Shown piece after piece: positions 16,672 to 28,378 of a stretch of 64,000 bases of DNA. Source of the DNA: Campylobacter sp. CNRCH_2014_0184h (lineage in GTDB: Bacteria; Campylobacterota; Campylobacteria; Campylobacterales; Campylobacteraceae); assembly GCF_025772985.1 (NCBI RefSeq), contig NZ_JAKMTB010000003.1, forward strand, positions 1-64,000, written 5' to 3'. The stretch's first letter is position 1. The number at the start of each line of letters is the position of its first letter. The translations under genes were made by a program, and so were the position numbers. The notes beneath the pieces are model-generated. The model ran no database searches. It was not told the DNA's origin and was given only the letters and a program-made list of their open reading frames with translations.

Positions 16672-16980
16672 ATGTATGCTATTATAAAACACAGTGGAAA
16701 ACAATACAGAGTAAGCCAAGGTGATGAGCTTAAACTAGATCGTTTTGAAGCTGAAGCAAAATCAAGCGTAGAAGTAAGTGAAGTTCTTGCTGTATGCGAT
16801 AAAGAATTAAAGGTAGGTGCGCCGTTTGTTGCGGGTGCAAAAGTTGTTTTAGAAGTGATTGCTCATGGAAAAGACAAAAAAGTTGTGATTTATAAAAAAA
16901 GACGTAGAAAAGACTCAAAATTAAAACGTGGTTTTAGAAGACAATTTACTCGCGTTAGAGTAGTAGATATTAAAGCTTAA
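16672..16980 (+). CDS. rplU: 50S ribosomal protein L21
   Basis: A 102-residue large-subunit protein that binds 23S rRNA. Typical sequence: [20 protein letters not shown], a central [44 protein letters not shown] and a basic end. Full length. AAAGGA stands before the ATG. It is followed by rpmA after ten bases, the usual bacterial order, and by obgE. Confidence 0.97.
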   Translation: MYAIIKHSGKQYRVSQGDELKLDRFEAEAKSSVEVSEVLAVCDKELKVGAPFVAGAKVVLEVIAHGKDKKVVIYKKRRRKDSKLKRGFRRQFTRVRVVDIKA

Positions 16981-16990
16981 GGAGTAAAGA

Positions 16991-17245
16991 ATGGCACACA
17001 AGAAAGGTCAAGGTTCAACTCAGAATAATCGTGATTCTATAGGTCGTCGTCTAGGTGTTAAAAAATTTGGTGGAGAATTTGTTCGCGCTGGTAACATCAT
17101 CATTCGCCAAAGAGGAACAGCAACTCATGCAGGTAATAACGTAGGCATGGGAAAAGATCATACAATTTTTGCTTTAATTGATGGTTTTGTAAAATTTGAA
17201 AGAAAAGATAAAAATAGAAAAAAAGTTTCTGTTTATCCTGCATAA
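16991..17245 (+). CDS. rpmA: 50S ribosomal protein L27
   Basis: An 84-residue protein located near the peptidyl transferase centre. The sequence [20 protein letters not shown] is standard, followed by [23 protein letters not shown] and [20 protein letters not shown]. The N-terminus is the direct type (M-AHKKG) without the cleaved extension known in Firmicutes. A strong terminator follows, separating it from obgE. Confidence 0.97.
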   Translation: MAHKKGQGSTQNNRDSIGRRLGVKKFGGEFVRAGNIIIRQRGTATHAGNNVGMGKDHTIFALIDGFVKFERKDKNRKKVSVYPA

Positions 17246-17248
17246 TTT

Positions 17249-17280
17249 AAAGGCTACTTTGTAGCCTTTTTCTTCTTTTT
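17249..17280 (+). terminator. Rho-independent terminator of rplU-rpmA
   Basis: A stem of AAAGGCTAC with GTAGCCTTT, loop TTT, and then TTCTTCTTTTT. It begins four bases after the rpmA stop. Confidence 0.9.
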
Positions 17281-17302
17281 AATCTTAATATATTAAAAAA
17301 AA

Positions 17303-17308
17303 TATAAT
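17303..17308 (+). promoter_or_regulatory. -10 box of the obgE operon
   Basis: TATAAT within AAAATATAATATC, 33 bases before the obgE ATG and after the rpmA terminator. Confidence 0.5.
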
Positions 17309-17340
17309 ATCATTTTAAAAATTTATACTTTGGTGATTGT

Positions 17341-18384
17341 ATGTTTATAGATAATGTAAAATTAGTTTTAAGTTCAGGTAATGGTGGTAAAGGTGCTGTG
17401 AGTTTTCGCCGTGAAAAACATGTTCCACTTGGTGGACCTGATGGTGGCGATGGTGGAAATGGTGGCGATGTGTATTTTATATGTGATAACAATACCCATA
17501 CCCTAGCGCACTTTAAAGGTAAAAAAGAACTTAAAGCACAAAATGGCCAGCCGGGTTTGGGCCGTAATAAAAATGGTAAAAGAGGGGAAAGTTTAGAGTT
17601 GATTGTCCCTCAAGGTACCCAAGTAATTGATGCACAAAGTGGGGAAGTTTTACTTGATATGCTAGTAGAAGGTCAAAAAGAACTCTTTTTAAAAGGTGGT
17701 AAAGGTGGTCTTGGCAATACTCACTTTAAAAACTCTACTAATCAGCGCCCAGATTATGCTCAACCAGGTGTGACAGGAAAAACCTTAAGTGTGTGCTTAG
17801 AGTTAAAACTCATAGCAGATGTTGGACTTGTAGGCTTTCCAAATGTAGGAAAATCCACTCTTATAAGCGTAGTATCTAATGCAAGACCTGAAATAGCTAA
17901 TTATGAATTTACTACTTTAACTCCAAAACTTGGTATGGTTGAAGTAGATGATTATAATTCTTTTGTAATGGCAGACATTCCAGGTATTATAGAAGGTGCA
18001 AGCGATGGTAGGGGTTTGGGACTTGAGTTTTTAAGACATATAGAAAGAACTTCTTTTTTGCTTTTTGTGCTTGATCCATTAAGAGATATGAGTTTAAAAG
18101 AGCAATTTTGCATTTTAAGAAAAGAATTAGAAAAATTTTCAAGCAAACTTTATGCAAGAAATTTTGGCTTAATGCTTTCAAAAAGTGATAGTGTAAATTT
18201 GGGTGAGGAATTTGCACAAAAAATGGAAGATGATTATAATGAGTTAAAAGCTTATTTACAAAGTCAAAATAATCCACAAAGCTTTTTTGTTAAAGTATCA
18301 AGCCTTGAAAAAACAGGTTTAAAAGAGCTTAAATTTATGCTTTTAGAAGAAGTTAAAAAAATTAGAAGTCAAAATAATCTTTGA
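17341..18384 (+). CDS. obgE: GTPase Obg
   Basis: A 347-residue GTPase involved in late 50S ribosome assembly and stress control. The N-terminal glycine-rich Obg fold spans residues 1-157 ([32 protein letters not shown]). The G domain follows: G1 GFPNVGKST near 165, G2 TTLTP, G3 [10 protein letters not shown]4 likely SKSD, G5 KVSSL. The acidic C-terminal tail of longer Obg proteins is absent, as usual in this group. Its TGA overlaps the ATG of the next gene by one base. Confidence 0.96.
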   Translation: MFIDNVKLVLSSGNGGKGAVSFRREKHVPLGGPDGGDGGNGGDVYFICDNNTHTLAHFKGKKELKAQNGQPGLGRNKNGKRGESLELIVPQGTQVIDAQSGEVLLDMLVEGQKELFLKGGKGGLGNTHFKNSTNQRPDYAQPGVTGKTLSVCLELKLIADVGLVGFPNVGKSTLISVVSNARPEIANYEFTTLTPKLGMVEVDDYNSFVMADIPGIIEGASDGRGLGLEFLRHIERTSFLLFVLDPLRDMSLKEQFCILRKELEKFSSKLYARNFGLMLSKSDSVNLGEEFAQKMEDDYNELKAYLQSQNNPQSFFVKVSSLEKTGLKELKFMLLEEVKKIRSQNNL

Positions 18385-18851
18385 TGAGTGAAAATTTAAC
18401 TATAGATTTTATCCAAGAATATATCAAGTCCAATTTTAAAGGTTTGGTATATAAATTTACCTATAAAGAACATAGCTTTTTTTATAATCCCGATAAGGTT
18501 TTAAAAAACGGAGTTTATTTTTGTACTATTAAAGAAAATGATGGCATAAATGATAAAGCTTCGAATTTAAATAGAGAAGGTGTGTTTCGTCTAAGTTGTT
18601 CTCTTTGTGATCAAGATTACCAAAATCTTTTTGGTCAAAAACCTAAAAAAGCTTTAAAGGGTGAGATTGTTAGTTTAAATTATGATTTTTCTATGCTTGA
18701 TCTTATCATGCCTCATCCAATTTATGCTTATATGGGATATATTTGTATTAACAATCCTTCAAGAAAAAATTTTGAAATTTTTAAAGATTATCTTGAGCTT
18801 TCATATCAAAAAGCTATAAAAACTTATCAAAAAAGGATAGCGGCACTATGA
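18384..18851 (+). CDS. DUF6194-like protein
   Basis: A 155-residue cytoplasmic protein of unknown function. The start is ATG 18384, overlapping the obgE stop. The pattern IQEYIKSNFKG, FFYNPD, TIKENDGINDKASNLNREGVFRLS, YQNLFGQKP and HPIYAYMGYICINNPSRKNFEIFKDYLELSYQKA fits the DUF6194 family, which I know mainly from Gram-positive bacteria. I recall proB at this position in C. jejuni (between obgE and fmt), so this may be a replacement. It is translationally coupled to fmt by a four-base overlap. Base use does not look foreign. Confidence 0.7.
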   Translation: MSENLTIDFIQEYIKSNFKGLVYKFTYKEHSFFYNPDKVLKNGVYFCTIKENDGINDKASNLNREGVFRLSCSLCDQDYQNLFGQKPKKALKGEIVSLNYDFSMLDLIMPHPIYAYMGYICINNPSRKNFEIFKDYLELSYQKAIKTYQKRIAAL

Positions 18852-19759
18852 AAAATATCATTTTTATGGGAACTCCCTCTTATGCAACATGTATTTTAAA
18901 AGAGCTTGTCGATAAAGGATTTAATGTTCAAGTCTTATTTACCCAGCCTGATAAACCTGTGGGAAGAAAACAAATTTTAACTCCAAGTGATACTAAAAAA
19001 TTTGTTTTGGAAAATAATTTAAATATAGAAATTTTCACTCCAAAAAGCTTAAAAGATGAAAACATAGTCAATGGAATAAAAAGCCTAAAACCTGATTTTA
19101 TAGTTGTTGCTGCTTATGGGAAGATTTTACCAAAAGAAATTTTAGATATTGCTCCCTGTATCAATTTGCATGCTTCCTTACTTCCTAAATATCGTGGCGC
19201 TTCACCTATACAAAGCGCTATTTTAAATGGGGATAAAATAAGCGGGGTTTGCACTATGCTTATGGAAGAAGGGCTTGATAGTGGTGCTATTTTAGAAAAC
19301 ATAGAATGTGATATAGAAGGTAAAAATTCAGCTGAAGTTTTTATTATGCTTTCCAATTTAGCAGCTAAGCTTACTATTTCTACACTTTTGAATTTTGAAA
19401 AAATTGTCCCAAAAAAGCAAGATGAAAGTTTAGTTACACATTGTAAAAAAATTAAAAAAGAAGATGGCTTGATTGCTTTAAATAATGCAAGTGAAATTTA
19501 TCAAAAATTTCTAGCTTTTGCACCTTGGCCTGGAATTTTTTTAGAAAATGGTTTGAAATTTTTAGACATAGAGCTAATTGATAGTGAAAAAACTCAAAAA
19601 CCAGGTGTGATTTTACAAATAGAAAAGGAAAGCTTTTTGCTTTCATGTACAAAAGGTATTTTAAGGATTAAAACTTTACAAGAAAGTGGAAAAAAAGTTT
19701 TAGACGCTAAGACTTATTTAAATGGAAAAAGGTTAAAACTTGGAGATAGTTTATTTTGA
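18848..19759 (+). CDS. fmt: Methionyl-tRNA formyltransferase
   Basis: A 303-residue cytosolic enzyme that formylates initiator Met-tRNA. The N-terminal formyltransferase domain (1-190) shows IIFMGTPSYATCIL, TQPDKPVGRKQ, VVAAYGKILP, CINLHASLLPKYRGASPIQSAIL (catalytic Asn, His) and GVCTMLMEEGLDSGAIL (Asp). The C-terminal OB-fold domain includes AFAPWPGIFLENGLKFLDIE. Normal length. It overlaps the DUF6194-like gene by four bases and birA by 20. Confidence 0.95.
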   Translation: MKNIIFMGTPSYATCILKELVDKGFNVQVLFTQPDKPVGRKQILTPSDTKKFVLENNLNIEIFTPKSLKDENIVNGIKSLKPDFIVVAAYGKILPKEILDIAPCINLHASLLPKYRGASPIQSAILNGDKISGVCTMLMEEGLDSGAILENIECDIEGKNSAEVFIMLSNLAAKLTISTLLNFEKIVPKKQDESLVTHCKKIKKEDGLIALNNASEIYQKFLAFAPWPGIFLENGLKFLDIELIDSEKTQKPGVILQIEKESFLLSCTKGILRIKTLQESGKKVLDAKTYLNGKRLKLGDSLF

Positions 19760-20375
19760 TGAACTTGAATCAACTCAAGTTTATTTAAGTGAAAAAATTC
19801 GCAGTGGAGAGATTACTAACAATACAGCCATTTGTGCTTTTATCCAAAGTGCTGGTATAGGTAGTAGAGATAATACTTGGCAAAGTAAGCAAGGAAATTT
19901 GCATGTATCTTTTTGCATAAAAACTCAAGAATTAACACAAGATCTTCCTTTGGCTTCTGCTAGTATATACTTTGCATTTTTAATGAAAGAAGTATTGCAA
20001 AGACAAAATTCAAAAGTATGGATTAAATGGCCTAATGATTTTTATATAGAAGATAAAAAAATAGGCGGATTGATGAGTTCTAAAATCAATGATTTTTTGG
20101 TTGTAGGAATGGGGATTAATCTTAAATACGCCCCATTTAATGCTGAAATTTTAGACATAGAAGTAGATATAGCAAAACTTTTAAATGAGTATTTTTTTTA
20201 TGTAGATGAGAAAATTTTATGGAAGAATATTTTTAGCAAGTATATGCTAGAATTTGAAAAATCAAGAAATTTTTTTATACATAATGAAGGTAAGATTTTA
20301 TCTTTAAAAGATGCTTTGTTGTATAAAGATGGTTCTATATTGTTAGATAATAAAAGGATATATAGTTTAAGATGA
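19740..20375 (+). CDS. birA: Biotin-protein ligase BirA (catalytic part only)
   Basis: A 211-residue enzyme that attaches biotin to acetyl-CoA carboxylase. There is no N-terminal DNA-binding domain, so it cannot repress transcription like E. coli BirA. Recognisable: FDELESTQVYL, the biotin loop in variant form GIGSRDNTWQS, KWPNDFYIEDKKIGGLMSS and VVGMGINLKY. It starts with TTG inside the end of fmt. Its stop overlaps parA. accD, a partner in fatty acid synthesis, lies at 39471. Confidence 0.9.
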   Translation: MEIVYFDELESTQVYLSEKIRSGEITNNTAICAFIQSAGIGSRDNTWQSKQGNLHVSFCIKTQELTQDLPLASASIYFAFLMKEVLQRQNSKVWIKWPNDFYIEDKKIGGLMSSKINDFLVVGMGINLKYAPFNAEILDIEVDIAKLLNEYFFYVDEKILWKNIFSKYMLEFEKSRNFFIHNEGKILSLKDALLYKDGSILLDNKRIYSLR

Positions 20376-21154
20376 GTGAGATAATAACTATTGCAAATCA
20401 AAAAGGTGGGGTAGGTAAAACTACTACCGCTATTAATCTAGCGGCTTCTTTGGCAGTAGCTGAAAAAAAGGTTCTTTTAATAGATATTGATCCACAAGCT
20501 AATGCTACAACAGGACTTGGTTTTAATAGAAGTAATTATGAATATAATATTTACCATGTTTTTATAGGTAGGAAAAAACTTTCTGAAATCATTTTAAAAA
20601 CTGAGCTTCCACAATTATATTTAGCTCCATCAAATATTTCTTTGGTTGGAATTGAGCAAGAAGTAGTAAAAGAAAGCGGAGAATATAGAACGATTTTAAG
20701 GGAAAAAATCAAAGAAATTGCTAAAGATTATGATTTTATTATCATTGACTCACCACCTGCACTTGGAAGCATTACGGTAAATGCTTTTGCAGCAAGTGAT
20801 AGTGTTATTATCCCTATACAATGTGAGTTTTATGCGCTTGAGGGTGTTGCGATGGTTTTAAACACTATTAAATTTGTGAAAAAAACTATCAATCCAAAAC
20901 TAAAAATAAAAGGCTTTTTGCCAACTATGTATAGCTCACAAAATAATCTTTCAAAAGATACTGTGGAAGATTTAAAGCAAAATTTCAAACAAAAGTTATT
21001 TAGAACAGGTGATAATGAAGATGATTTCATCATCATACCAAGAAATGTAAAACTTGCTGAAAGTCCAAGCTATGGAAAGCCTATTATACTTTATGATATA
21101 AAATCTCCAGGTTCAGTGGCATATCAAAATTTAGCACATTCTATATTAGGATAA
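20372..21154 (+). CDS. parA: Chromosome partitioning ATPase ParA
   Basis: A 260-residue Walker-type ATPase that moves the chromosome origin region together with ParB. The deviant Walker A KGGVGKTTTAINLAASLA is at residues 10-27, then DIDPQANATTGLGF, IIIDSPPALGSITVNAF and VIIPIQCEFYALEGV. There is no N-terminal DNA-binding extension, which indicates the short chromosomal (Soj) type. It overlaps birA and is followed by parB after three bases. Confidence 0.95.
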   Translation: MSEIITIANQKGGVGKTTTAINLAASLAVAEKKVLLIDIDPQANATTGLGFNRSNYEYNIYHVFIGRKKLSEIILKTELPQLYLAPSNISLVGIEQEVVKESGEYRTILREKIKEIAKDYDFIIIDSPPALGSITVNAFAASDSVIIPIQCEFYALEGVAMVLNTIKFVKKTINPKLKIKGFLPTMYSSQNNLSKDTVEDLKQNFKQKLFRTGDNEDDFIIIPRNVKLAESPSYGKPIILYDIKSPGSVAYQNLAHSILG

Positions 21155-21157
21155 AAA

Positions 21158-22009
21158 ATGGCAAAAAAAAGTGCATTAGGAAGAGGTTTAAGTAGTATTT
21201 TGGCTGATATTGATGAGGTTTATGAAAAAGAATTAGGCTCTAATGAAGGCAGAATAGAAGAAATTGATATAGATTTAATTAGTCCAAACCCTTATCAGCC
21301 AAGAAAAAATTTTGATACCCAAGCTCTAGAAGAACTTGCAGGTTCTATCAAAGAATATGGTTTGATTCAGCCTGTTGTGGTTTTTAAAAAAGATGAATTT
21401 GATTATATTTTAATAGCAGGTGAGAGAAGATTTAGAGCATGTAAGCTTTTAGAAAAAGAACAAATTAAAGCTGTAGTTTTAAATGTAGATGATATAAAAT
21501 TACGTGAGCTTGCTTTAATAGAAAATATTCAAAGAGAAAATTTAAACCCTATAGAATTAGCACATTCTTATAAAGAGTTATTAGAAATTCATGATATCAC
21601 TCAAGAAAAATTAGCCGATCTTATTCACAAATCAAGACCTCAAATTGCTAATACTTTAAGACTTTTAAATTTAAACGAGCAAACGCAAAATTTCATTATA
21701 GAAGGTAAAATCTCACAAGGACATGCAAAAGTTTTAGTGGGACTTGAAAAAGAAGAAGAAAAAATGATAGTTGATACTATCATAGGGCAAAAACTCAATG
21801 TAAGAGATACCGAAAAGTTAATTAAAAATTTTAAAAACACAAACCAATTAGAAAAAAACGCAACTTCAAACAAACAATATCAATCTATAATAAATTTAAA
21901 AGAAAAAATTGAATCTTTAGGCTTAAAAGTAAATGCAAAAGATTTAAAAATTACTATAAATTTTGAAAATGAAGATGAGGTTAGGGAATTTCTAAAGATA
22001 TTAAATTAA
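21158..22009 (+). CDS. parB: Chromosome partitioning protein ParB
   Basis: A 283-residue DNA-binding protein that loads at parS sites. The start MAKKSALGRGLSSILADI is the usual short ParA-stimulating segment. The ParB/Srx CTPase domain follows (ISPNPYQPRKNFD, GSIKEYGLIQPVVV, LIAGERRFRACKLL, ALIENIQRENLNPIE) and then the helix-turn-helix (TQEKLADLIHKSRPQIANTLRLL). The C-terminal part is the lysine-rich dimerisation domain. I noticed no parS-like palindrome nearby, though I did not scan every base. Confidence 0.95.
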   Translation: MAKKSALGRGLSSILADIDEVYEKELGSNEGRIEEIDIDLISPNPYQPRKNFDTQALEELAGSIKEYGLIQPVVVFKKDEFDYILIAGERRFRACKLLEKEQIKAVVLNVDDIKLRELALIENIQRENLNPIELAHSYKELLEIHDITQEKLADLIHKSRPQIANTLRLLNLNEQTQNFIIEGKISQGHAKVLVGLEKEEEKMIVDTIIGQKLNVRDTEKLIKNFKNTNQLEKNATSNKQYQSIINLKEKIESLGLKVNAKDLKITINFENEDEVREFLKILN

Positions 22010-22032
22010 ATATGTTTTTAGGTATGTTTTGC

Positions 22033-22038
22033 TATAAT
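22033..22038 (+). promoter_or_regulatory. -10 box of the ATP synthase operon
   Basis: TTTTGCTATAATTT, an extended -10, sits 35 bases before atpF' in the 63-base gap after parB. Confidence 0.75.
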
Positions 22039-22072
22039 TTCGCGTTTTATTTAGATTTATTTAGGAGTATTA

Positions 22073-22498
22073 ATGTTTAATGATGTACATTTTTCCATCA
22101 TGATAGCCACCGGTGTCATTTTTTTGCTTATGATAGCGATTTTAAATTCTATGCTCTATAAACCTTTGATTAAATTTATGGATTCTAGGGATTTAACTAT
22201 AAAAAATGATGAAGAAAAAATGAAAAAAAATTCTGATGATGTTTCAAATGTAGAAAGTGAATTAGAAAAAATTCATATCCAAACAAGAGATGAAATCAAT
22301 CAAATCAAAGCAAAAGCAATAGAAGAAGCTAAAATAAAACAAGAAAAAGAATTATCAACAAGAAAAAGAGAATTAGAAGATCAAATGCTTGTTTTTCTTA
22401 AAAGTCTAAGAGAAAAAGAAAAAGAATTAAAAGAAGAAATGCGTTTAAAAATGCCAGAATTTAAACAAAGCTTTAAAAATAGCTTGAGTAAAATTTAA
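22073..22498 (+). CDS. atpF': ATP synthase subunit b'
   Basis: A 141-residue peripheral stalk subunit: one N-terminal membrane helix (FSIMIATGVIFLLMIAIL) followed by a long charged coiled coil. It pairs with the b subunit encoded next, as is usual in epsilonproteobacteria. TTAGGAG precedes the ATG. It opens the seven-gene F1/stalk operon. Genes for subunits a and c are not in the window; in Campylobacter they lie elsewhere. Confidence 0.88.
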   Translation: MFNDVHFSIMIATGVIFLLMIAILNSMLYKPLIKFMDSRDLTIKNDEEKMKKNSDDVSNVESELEKIHIQTRDEINQIKAKAIEEAKIKQEKELSTRKRELEDQMLVFLKSLREKEKELKEEMRLKMPEFKQSFKNSLSKI

Positions 22499-22507
22499 GG
22501 AAGATAA

Positions 22508-23020
22508 ATGTTGAAAAAAATTACATTATTATCAATACTTCCTTTTTATGCTTTTGCAGCAGGTAATGGAAGTGGTGAGTATGATATTATTCCAAGAGCG
22601 GTTAATTTTGTTTTATTTGCTGCTATTTTGTATTATTTCATAGCAACACCTTTGAAAAATTTCTACAATGGTAGAATTGCAAAGATTGCATCTAGAATGA
22701 ATGAAATTCAAGAAAAACTTATTGCAAGTAAAAATCATAAATTAGAAATGATGAAAAAATTAGATTTAGCCAAACAAGAAGCTGTTAATGCAGTTGCTCT
22801 TGCAAAAAAAGAGGCAGAAATTATTACTGAAAAAATCGAGAATGAAACAAAAATGGAAATTAAAGCTCTAGAAAAAACTTACGAAGAGCACAAAGAATAT
22901 GAAATAAGAAAAATGGAAAAAGAAGTTGTGCAAGCAGTTTTAGAAGAAATTTTTGAAGATCAAAATTTACAGCTACAACAAAAAGAAATTTTAAATATCA
23001 TGATGAAAAAGGTGTCTTGA
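22508..23020 (+). CDS. atpF: ATP synthase subunit b
   Basis: A 170-residue stalk subunit. The N-terminus looks like a signal peptide (FYAFAAGNGSGEYD), followed by the membrane helix AVNFVLFAAILYYFIATPLKNF and a long coiled coil with IASRMNEIQEKLIASK. The leading cleavable-type segment is known in epsilonproteobacterial b subunits. TGATG coupling to atpH. Confidence 0.92.
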   Translation: MLKKITLLSILPFYAFAAGNGSGEYDIIPRAVNFVLFAAILYYFIATPLKNFYNGRIAKIASRMNEIQEKLIASKNHKLEMMKKLDLAKQEAVNAVALAKKEAEIITEKIENETKMEIKALEKTYEEHKEYEIRKMEKEVVQAVLEEIFEDQNLQLQQKEILNIMMKKVS

Positions 23021-23541
23021 TGGAAAAAGTAATTGCTAAAACATATGCAAAGGCAATATTAGAAAGAAATGATTTTGAAAATTTTTATTCTAATTTGTTA
23101 GAGTTAAGCTCAGCTTTTGCATCTAATAAATTTATAGATATTTTAAATTCATACGAAATAAAACAAGACAAAAAACTAGAGTTAATACTTTCATTATTGA
23201 ATAATCCAAGTGATGCTTTTAAAAATTTTATAAATTTGATTGTGGATAATAAAAGAGAAATGTTAATTCCAGAAATCACTAAAGAGTTAAGTGAACAAAA
23301 AGCATCAAAAGAAAATACATTTTTAGGACAAGTTTACTCAAAAGAAAAATTAAGCGAAGAAGAAATTAAAAATTTAGAGGAAAAACTTAGTCTTAAATTT
23401 AATGCAAAAATTAGATTAGATAGTAAAATAAGTGATAATGACAGTGTAAAAATTAGCTTAGACGGACTTGGGTATGAAATTTCATTTTCAATGCAAAGCT
23501 TAAAAGCTAAGATGAATGAATATATATTAAAAGCAATTTAA
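23020..23541 (+). CDS. atpH: ATP synthase subunit delta
   Basis: A 173-residue F1 subunit joining the stalk to the alpha3beta3 head. MEKVIAKTYAKAILERNDF is the typical N-terminal helix, and the C-terminus holds FNAKIRLDSKISD...VKISLDGLGYEISFSMQSLKAKM. The start is ATG 23020, overlapping the atpF TGA. A TTG one codon earlier is unlikely. Confidence 0.92.
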   Translation: MEKVIAKTYAKAILERNDFENFYSNLLELSSAFASNKFIDILNSYEIKQDKKLELILSLLNNPSDAFKNFINLIVDNKREMLIPEITKELSEQKASKENTFLGQVYSKEKLSEEEIKNLEEKLSLKFNAKIRLDSKISDNDSVKISLDGLGYEISFSMQSLKAKMNEYILKAI

Positions 23542-23550
23542 GGAGATTTG

Positions 23551-25056
23551 ATGAAATTTAAAGCAGATGAAATTAGTTCTATTATAAAAGAAAGAATTGA
23601 AAAATTTGACTTTAATCTTGAAATAGAAGAAACCGGTAAAATTATTTCAGTTGCCGATGGTGTTGCTAAGGTATATGGCCTTAAAAATGCTATGGCTGGA
23701 GAGATGGTTGAATTTGAAAATGGCGAAAAAGGAATGGTTCTTAACCTTGAAGAATCAAGTGTTGGTATTGTTATCTTAGGTAAAGGACTTGGACTTAAAG
23801 AAGGAAGTTCTGTAAAAAGATTAAAAAAACTTTTAAAAGTTCCAGTTGGAGATGCATTAATAGGACGTGTTGTAAATGCTTTAGGAGAGCCAATTGATGC
23901 TAAAGGCGTAATTGAAGCGAGCGAATATCGTTTTGTAGAAGAAAAAGCAAAAGGTATTATGGCTAGAAAAAGCGTTCATGAACCATTACATACGGGTATT
24001 AAAGCTATTGATGCTTTAGTTCCAATTGGTAGAGGACAAAGAGAATTAATCATCGGTGATAGACAAACAGGTAAAACAACTGTAGCAATTGATACAATTA
24101 TTAGTCAAAAAGGTAAAGATGTTATTTGTATTTATGTTGCAATTGGCCAAAAACAAAGTACTGTAGCTCAAGTAGTTAAAAAGCTTGAAGAATATGGCGC
24201 AATGGATTATACTATAGTGGTGAATGCGGGTGCATCAGATCCTGCTGCGTTACAGTATCTTGCGCCATATGCTGGGGTAACTATGGGTGAATATTTTAGA
24301 GATAATTCAAGACATGCATTGATCGTTTATGATGATTTAAGTAAACATGCTGTTGCATACCGTGAAATGTCTTTGATTTTACGTCGTCCTCCAGGTCGTG
24401 AGGCTTATCCTGGTGATGTGTTCTATCTACATTCAAGATTGCTTGAAAGAGCAAGTAAGTTAAGCGATGAGCTTGGCGCGGGAAGCTTGACTGCACTTCC
24501 TATTATTGAAACTCAAGCAGGGGATGTTTCAGCTTATATTCCAACCAATGTTATTTCAATTACAGATGGTCAAATTTTCTTAGAAACAGATTTATTTAAC
24601 TCAGGTATTCGTCCTGCGATTAATGTTGGTTTATCTGTATCTCGTGTTGGTGGTGCTGCGCAAATTAAAGCAACAAAACAAGTTTCAGGTACATTAAGAC
24701 TTGATTTAGCTCAGTATAGAGAATTGCAAGCTTTTGCACAATTTGCAAGTGATTTGGATGAAGCTAGTAGAAAACAACTTGAGCGTGGACAAAGAATGGT
24801 TGAAGTTTTAAAGCAACCTCCATATTCTCCACTTTCACCAGAAAATCAAGTTGTGATTATTTTTGCAGGCACTAAAGGTTATTTAGATGATGTTGCGGTT
24901 TCGAAAATTGGAGAATTTGAAGCAGCTTTATATCCATTTATTGAGGCTAAGTATCCAGAAATTTTTGAGCAAATTAGAACTAAAAAAGCTTTAGATAAAG
25001 ATTTAGAAGAAAAACTAGCTAAAGCATTGAGTGAGTTTAAAGCAAACCATATATAA
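23551..25056 (+). CDS. atpA: ATP synthase subunit alpha
   Basis: A 501-residue F1 subunit with the non-catalytic nucleotide site. Walker A is [14 protein letters not shown] near residue 170. Other marks are [61 protein letters not shown] and the alpha Arg finger region [16 protein letters not shown] 23551 follows AAGGAGA, and the preceding in-frame TTG is rejected. Usual length. Confidence 0.97.
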   Translation: MKFKADEISSIIKERIEKFDFNLEIEETGKIISVADGVAKVYGLKNAMAGEMVEFENGEKGMVLNLEESSVGIVILGKGLGLKEGSSVKRLKKLLKVPVGDALIGRVVNALGEPIDAKGVIEASEYRFVEEKAKGIMARKSVHEPLHTGIKAIDALVPIGRGQRELIIGDRQTGKTTVAIDTIISQKGKDVICIYVAIGQKQSTVAQVVKKLEEYGAMDYTIVVNAGASDPAALQYLAPYAGVTMGEYFRDNSRHALIVYDDLSKHAVAYREMSLILRRPPGREAYPGDVFYLHSRLLERASKLSDELGAGSLTALPIIETQAGDVSAYIPTNVISITDGQIFLETDLFNSGIRPAINVGLSVSRVGGAAQIKATKQVSGTLRLDLAQYRELQAFAQFASDLDEASRKQLERGQRMVEVLKQPPYSPLSPENQVVIIFAGTKGYLDDVAVSKIGEFEAALYPFIEAKYPEIFEQIRTKKALDKDLEEKLAKALSEFKANHI

Positions 25057-25065
25057 GGTTTTTAA

Positions 25066-27419
<2,354 letters not shown>

Positions 27420-27422
27420 TTT

Positions 27423-27815
27423 ATGCAAGATTTAATATCTTTAGAAATCATTACACCTCTTGGTATGATTTATCAAGGGGATGCAAGATTGGTAGTTCTT
27501 CCTGGAAGCGAGGGTGAATTTGGTGTTTTAAAAGGACATGCATCTTTAATCTCTTCTTTAAAAGCAGGAATTATAGATATAGAAAAATCAGATTCAACTC
27601 ATGAATTAGTTGCTATTGATTCAGGTCATGCAAAAGTTTCTGAAACTAAAGTGAGTGTTTTAGCAAAAGGCGCTGTATGGGTTGGAGGAAATAGTGATAG
27701 TGAAATAGCAAAAAGATTAGAAGAAGCAAAAGATTTAATTAAATCTATGAGCAGTGATAGTATTGCACTTGCTTCTACTTTTGCTAAAATGGATAATAAT
27801 GTAAGGCAAAAATAG
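27423..27815 (+). CDS. atpC: ATP synthase subunit epsilon
   Basis: A 130-residue F1 subunit. The N-terminal beta sandwich has LEIITPLGMIYQGDARLVVLPGSEGEFGVLKGHASLISSLKAG, with a helical C-terminal hairpin (SEIAKRLEEAKDLIKSM). It ends the ATP synthase operon. Its TAG overlaps the GTG start of tolQ, so the Tol genes may be read through from the atp promoter. Confidence 0.94.
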   Translation: MQDLISLEIITPLGMIYQGDARLVVLPGSEGEFGVLKGHASLISSLKAGIIDIEKSDSTHELVAIDSGHAKVSETKVSVLAKGAVWVGGNSDSEIAKRLEEAKDLIKSMSSDSIALASTFAKMDNNVRQK

Positions 27816-28375
27816 TGGATTTTCAAGCAATTTTTCATTTTTTTGAAAATACAAGCTTAATCACTTATATAGTATTAGCTTGGCTTTCGGTGTATTTTAT
27901 ACTTAGTTTTAGTATATTATTTTCAAGGTTGATGCTTATTAATAAATGGACTCAAAATGAAAGCCAGGCTTTAGAAGCTTTAATGAGAGGCGAAAAAGAT
28001 TTAAGTCAAAGTGCATCAATTTTAAAAAAATGTGTTGAAGTTGATGAAACAAAGATGAATATTTATAAAAATTCTGTAGAAAAAAAAGCCACAATAGGAT
28101 TAACTTGGCTTAGCATTATCGCTTCAACCTCTCCTTTTATAGGTCTTTTTGGTACGGTTATTTCTATACTTGAAACTTTTGGTGGCTTAGAGATGCAAAA
28201 TTCTTTAAGCATTATAGCTCCTAAAATCAGTGAAGCTTTAGTGGCTACAGGTTGTGGAATTTTAGTAGCGATTCCTGCATACAGTTTTCATTTGATTATT
28301 AAACGTAAAGCCTATGAATTGATTAATATCTTAGATAGTGAAATCAAGGTGCTGGTAAGTTCTATAAAGGCTTAA
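27815..28375 (+). CDS. tolQ: TolQ/ExbB-type proton channel protein
   Basis: A 186-residue inner-membrane protein with three hydrophobic segments (ITYIVLAWLSVYFILSFSILF, IGLTWLSIIASTSPFIGLFGTVISILETF, IAPKISEALVATGCGILVAIPAYSFHLI) and the MotA/TolQ/ExbB signature. It forms a proton-driven motor with the next gene product. Position before tolA-like, tolB and pal argues for TolQ; C. jejuni annotation often says ExbB. GTG start overlapping atpC. Confidence 0.85.
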   Translation: MDFQAIFHFFENTSLITYIVLAWLSVYFILSFSILFSRLMLINKWTQNESQALEALMRGEKDLSQSASILKKCVEVDETKMNIYKNSVEKKATIGLTWLSIIASTSPFIGLFGTVISILETFGGLEMQNSLSIIAPKISEALVATGCGILVAIPAYSFHLIIKRKAYELINILDSEIKVLVSSIKA

Positions 28376-28378
28376 TTT

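Noticed and set aside
20372-22009. parS site near parA-parB
   Set aside because: No palindrome close to known parS forms was noticed on reading the intergenic and nearby coding sequence; not an exhaustive scan.
23548-23550. TTG start for atpA one codon before the ATG
   Set aside because: ATG 23551 has better spacing to AAGGAGA and gives the conserved N-terminus.
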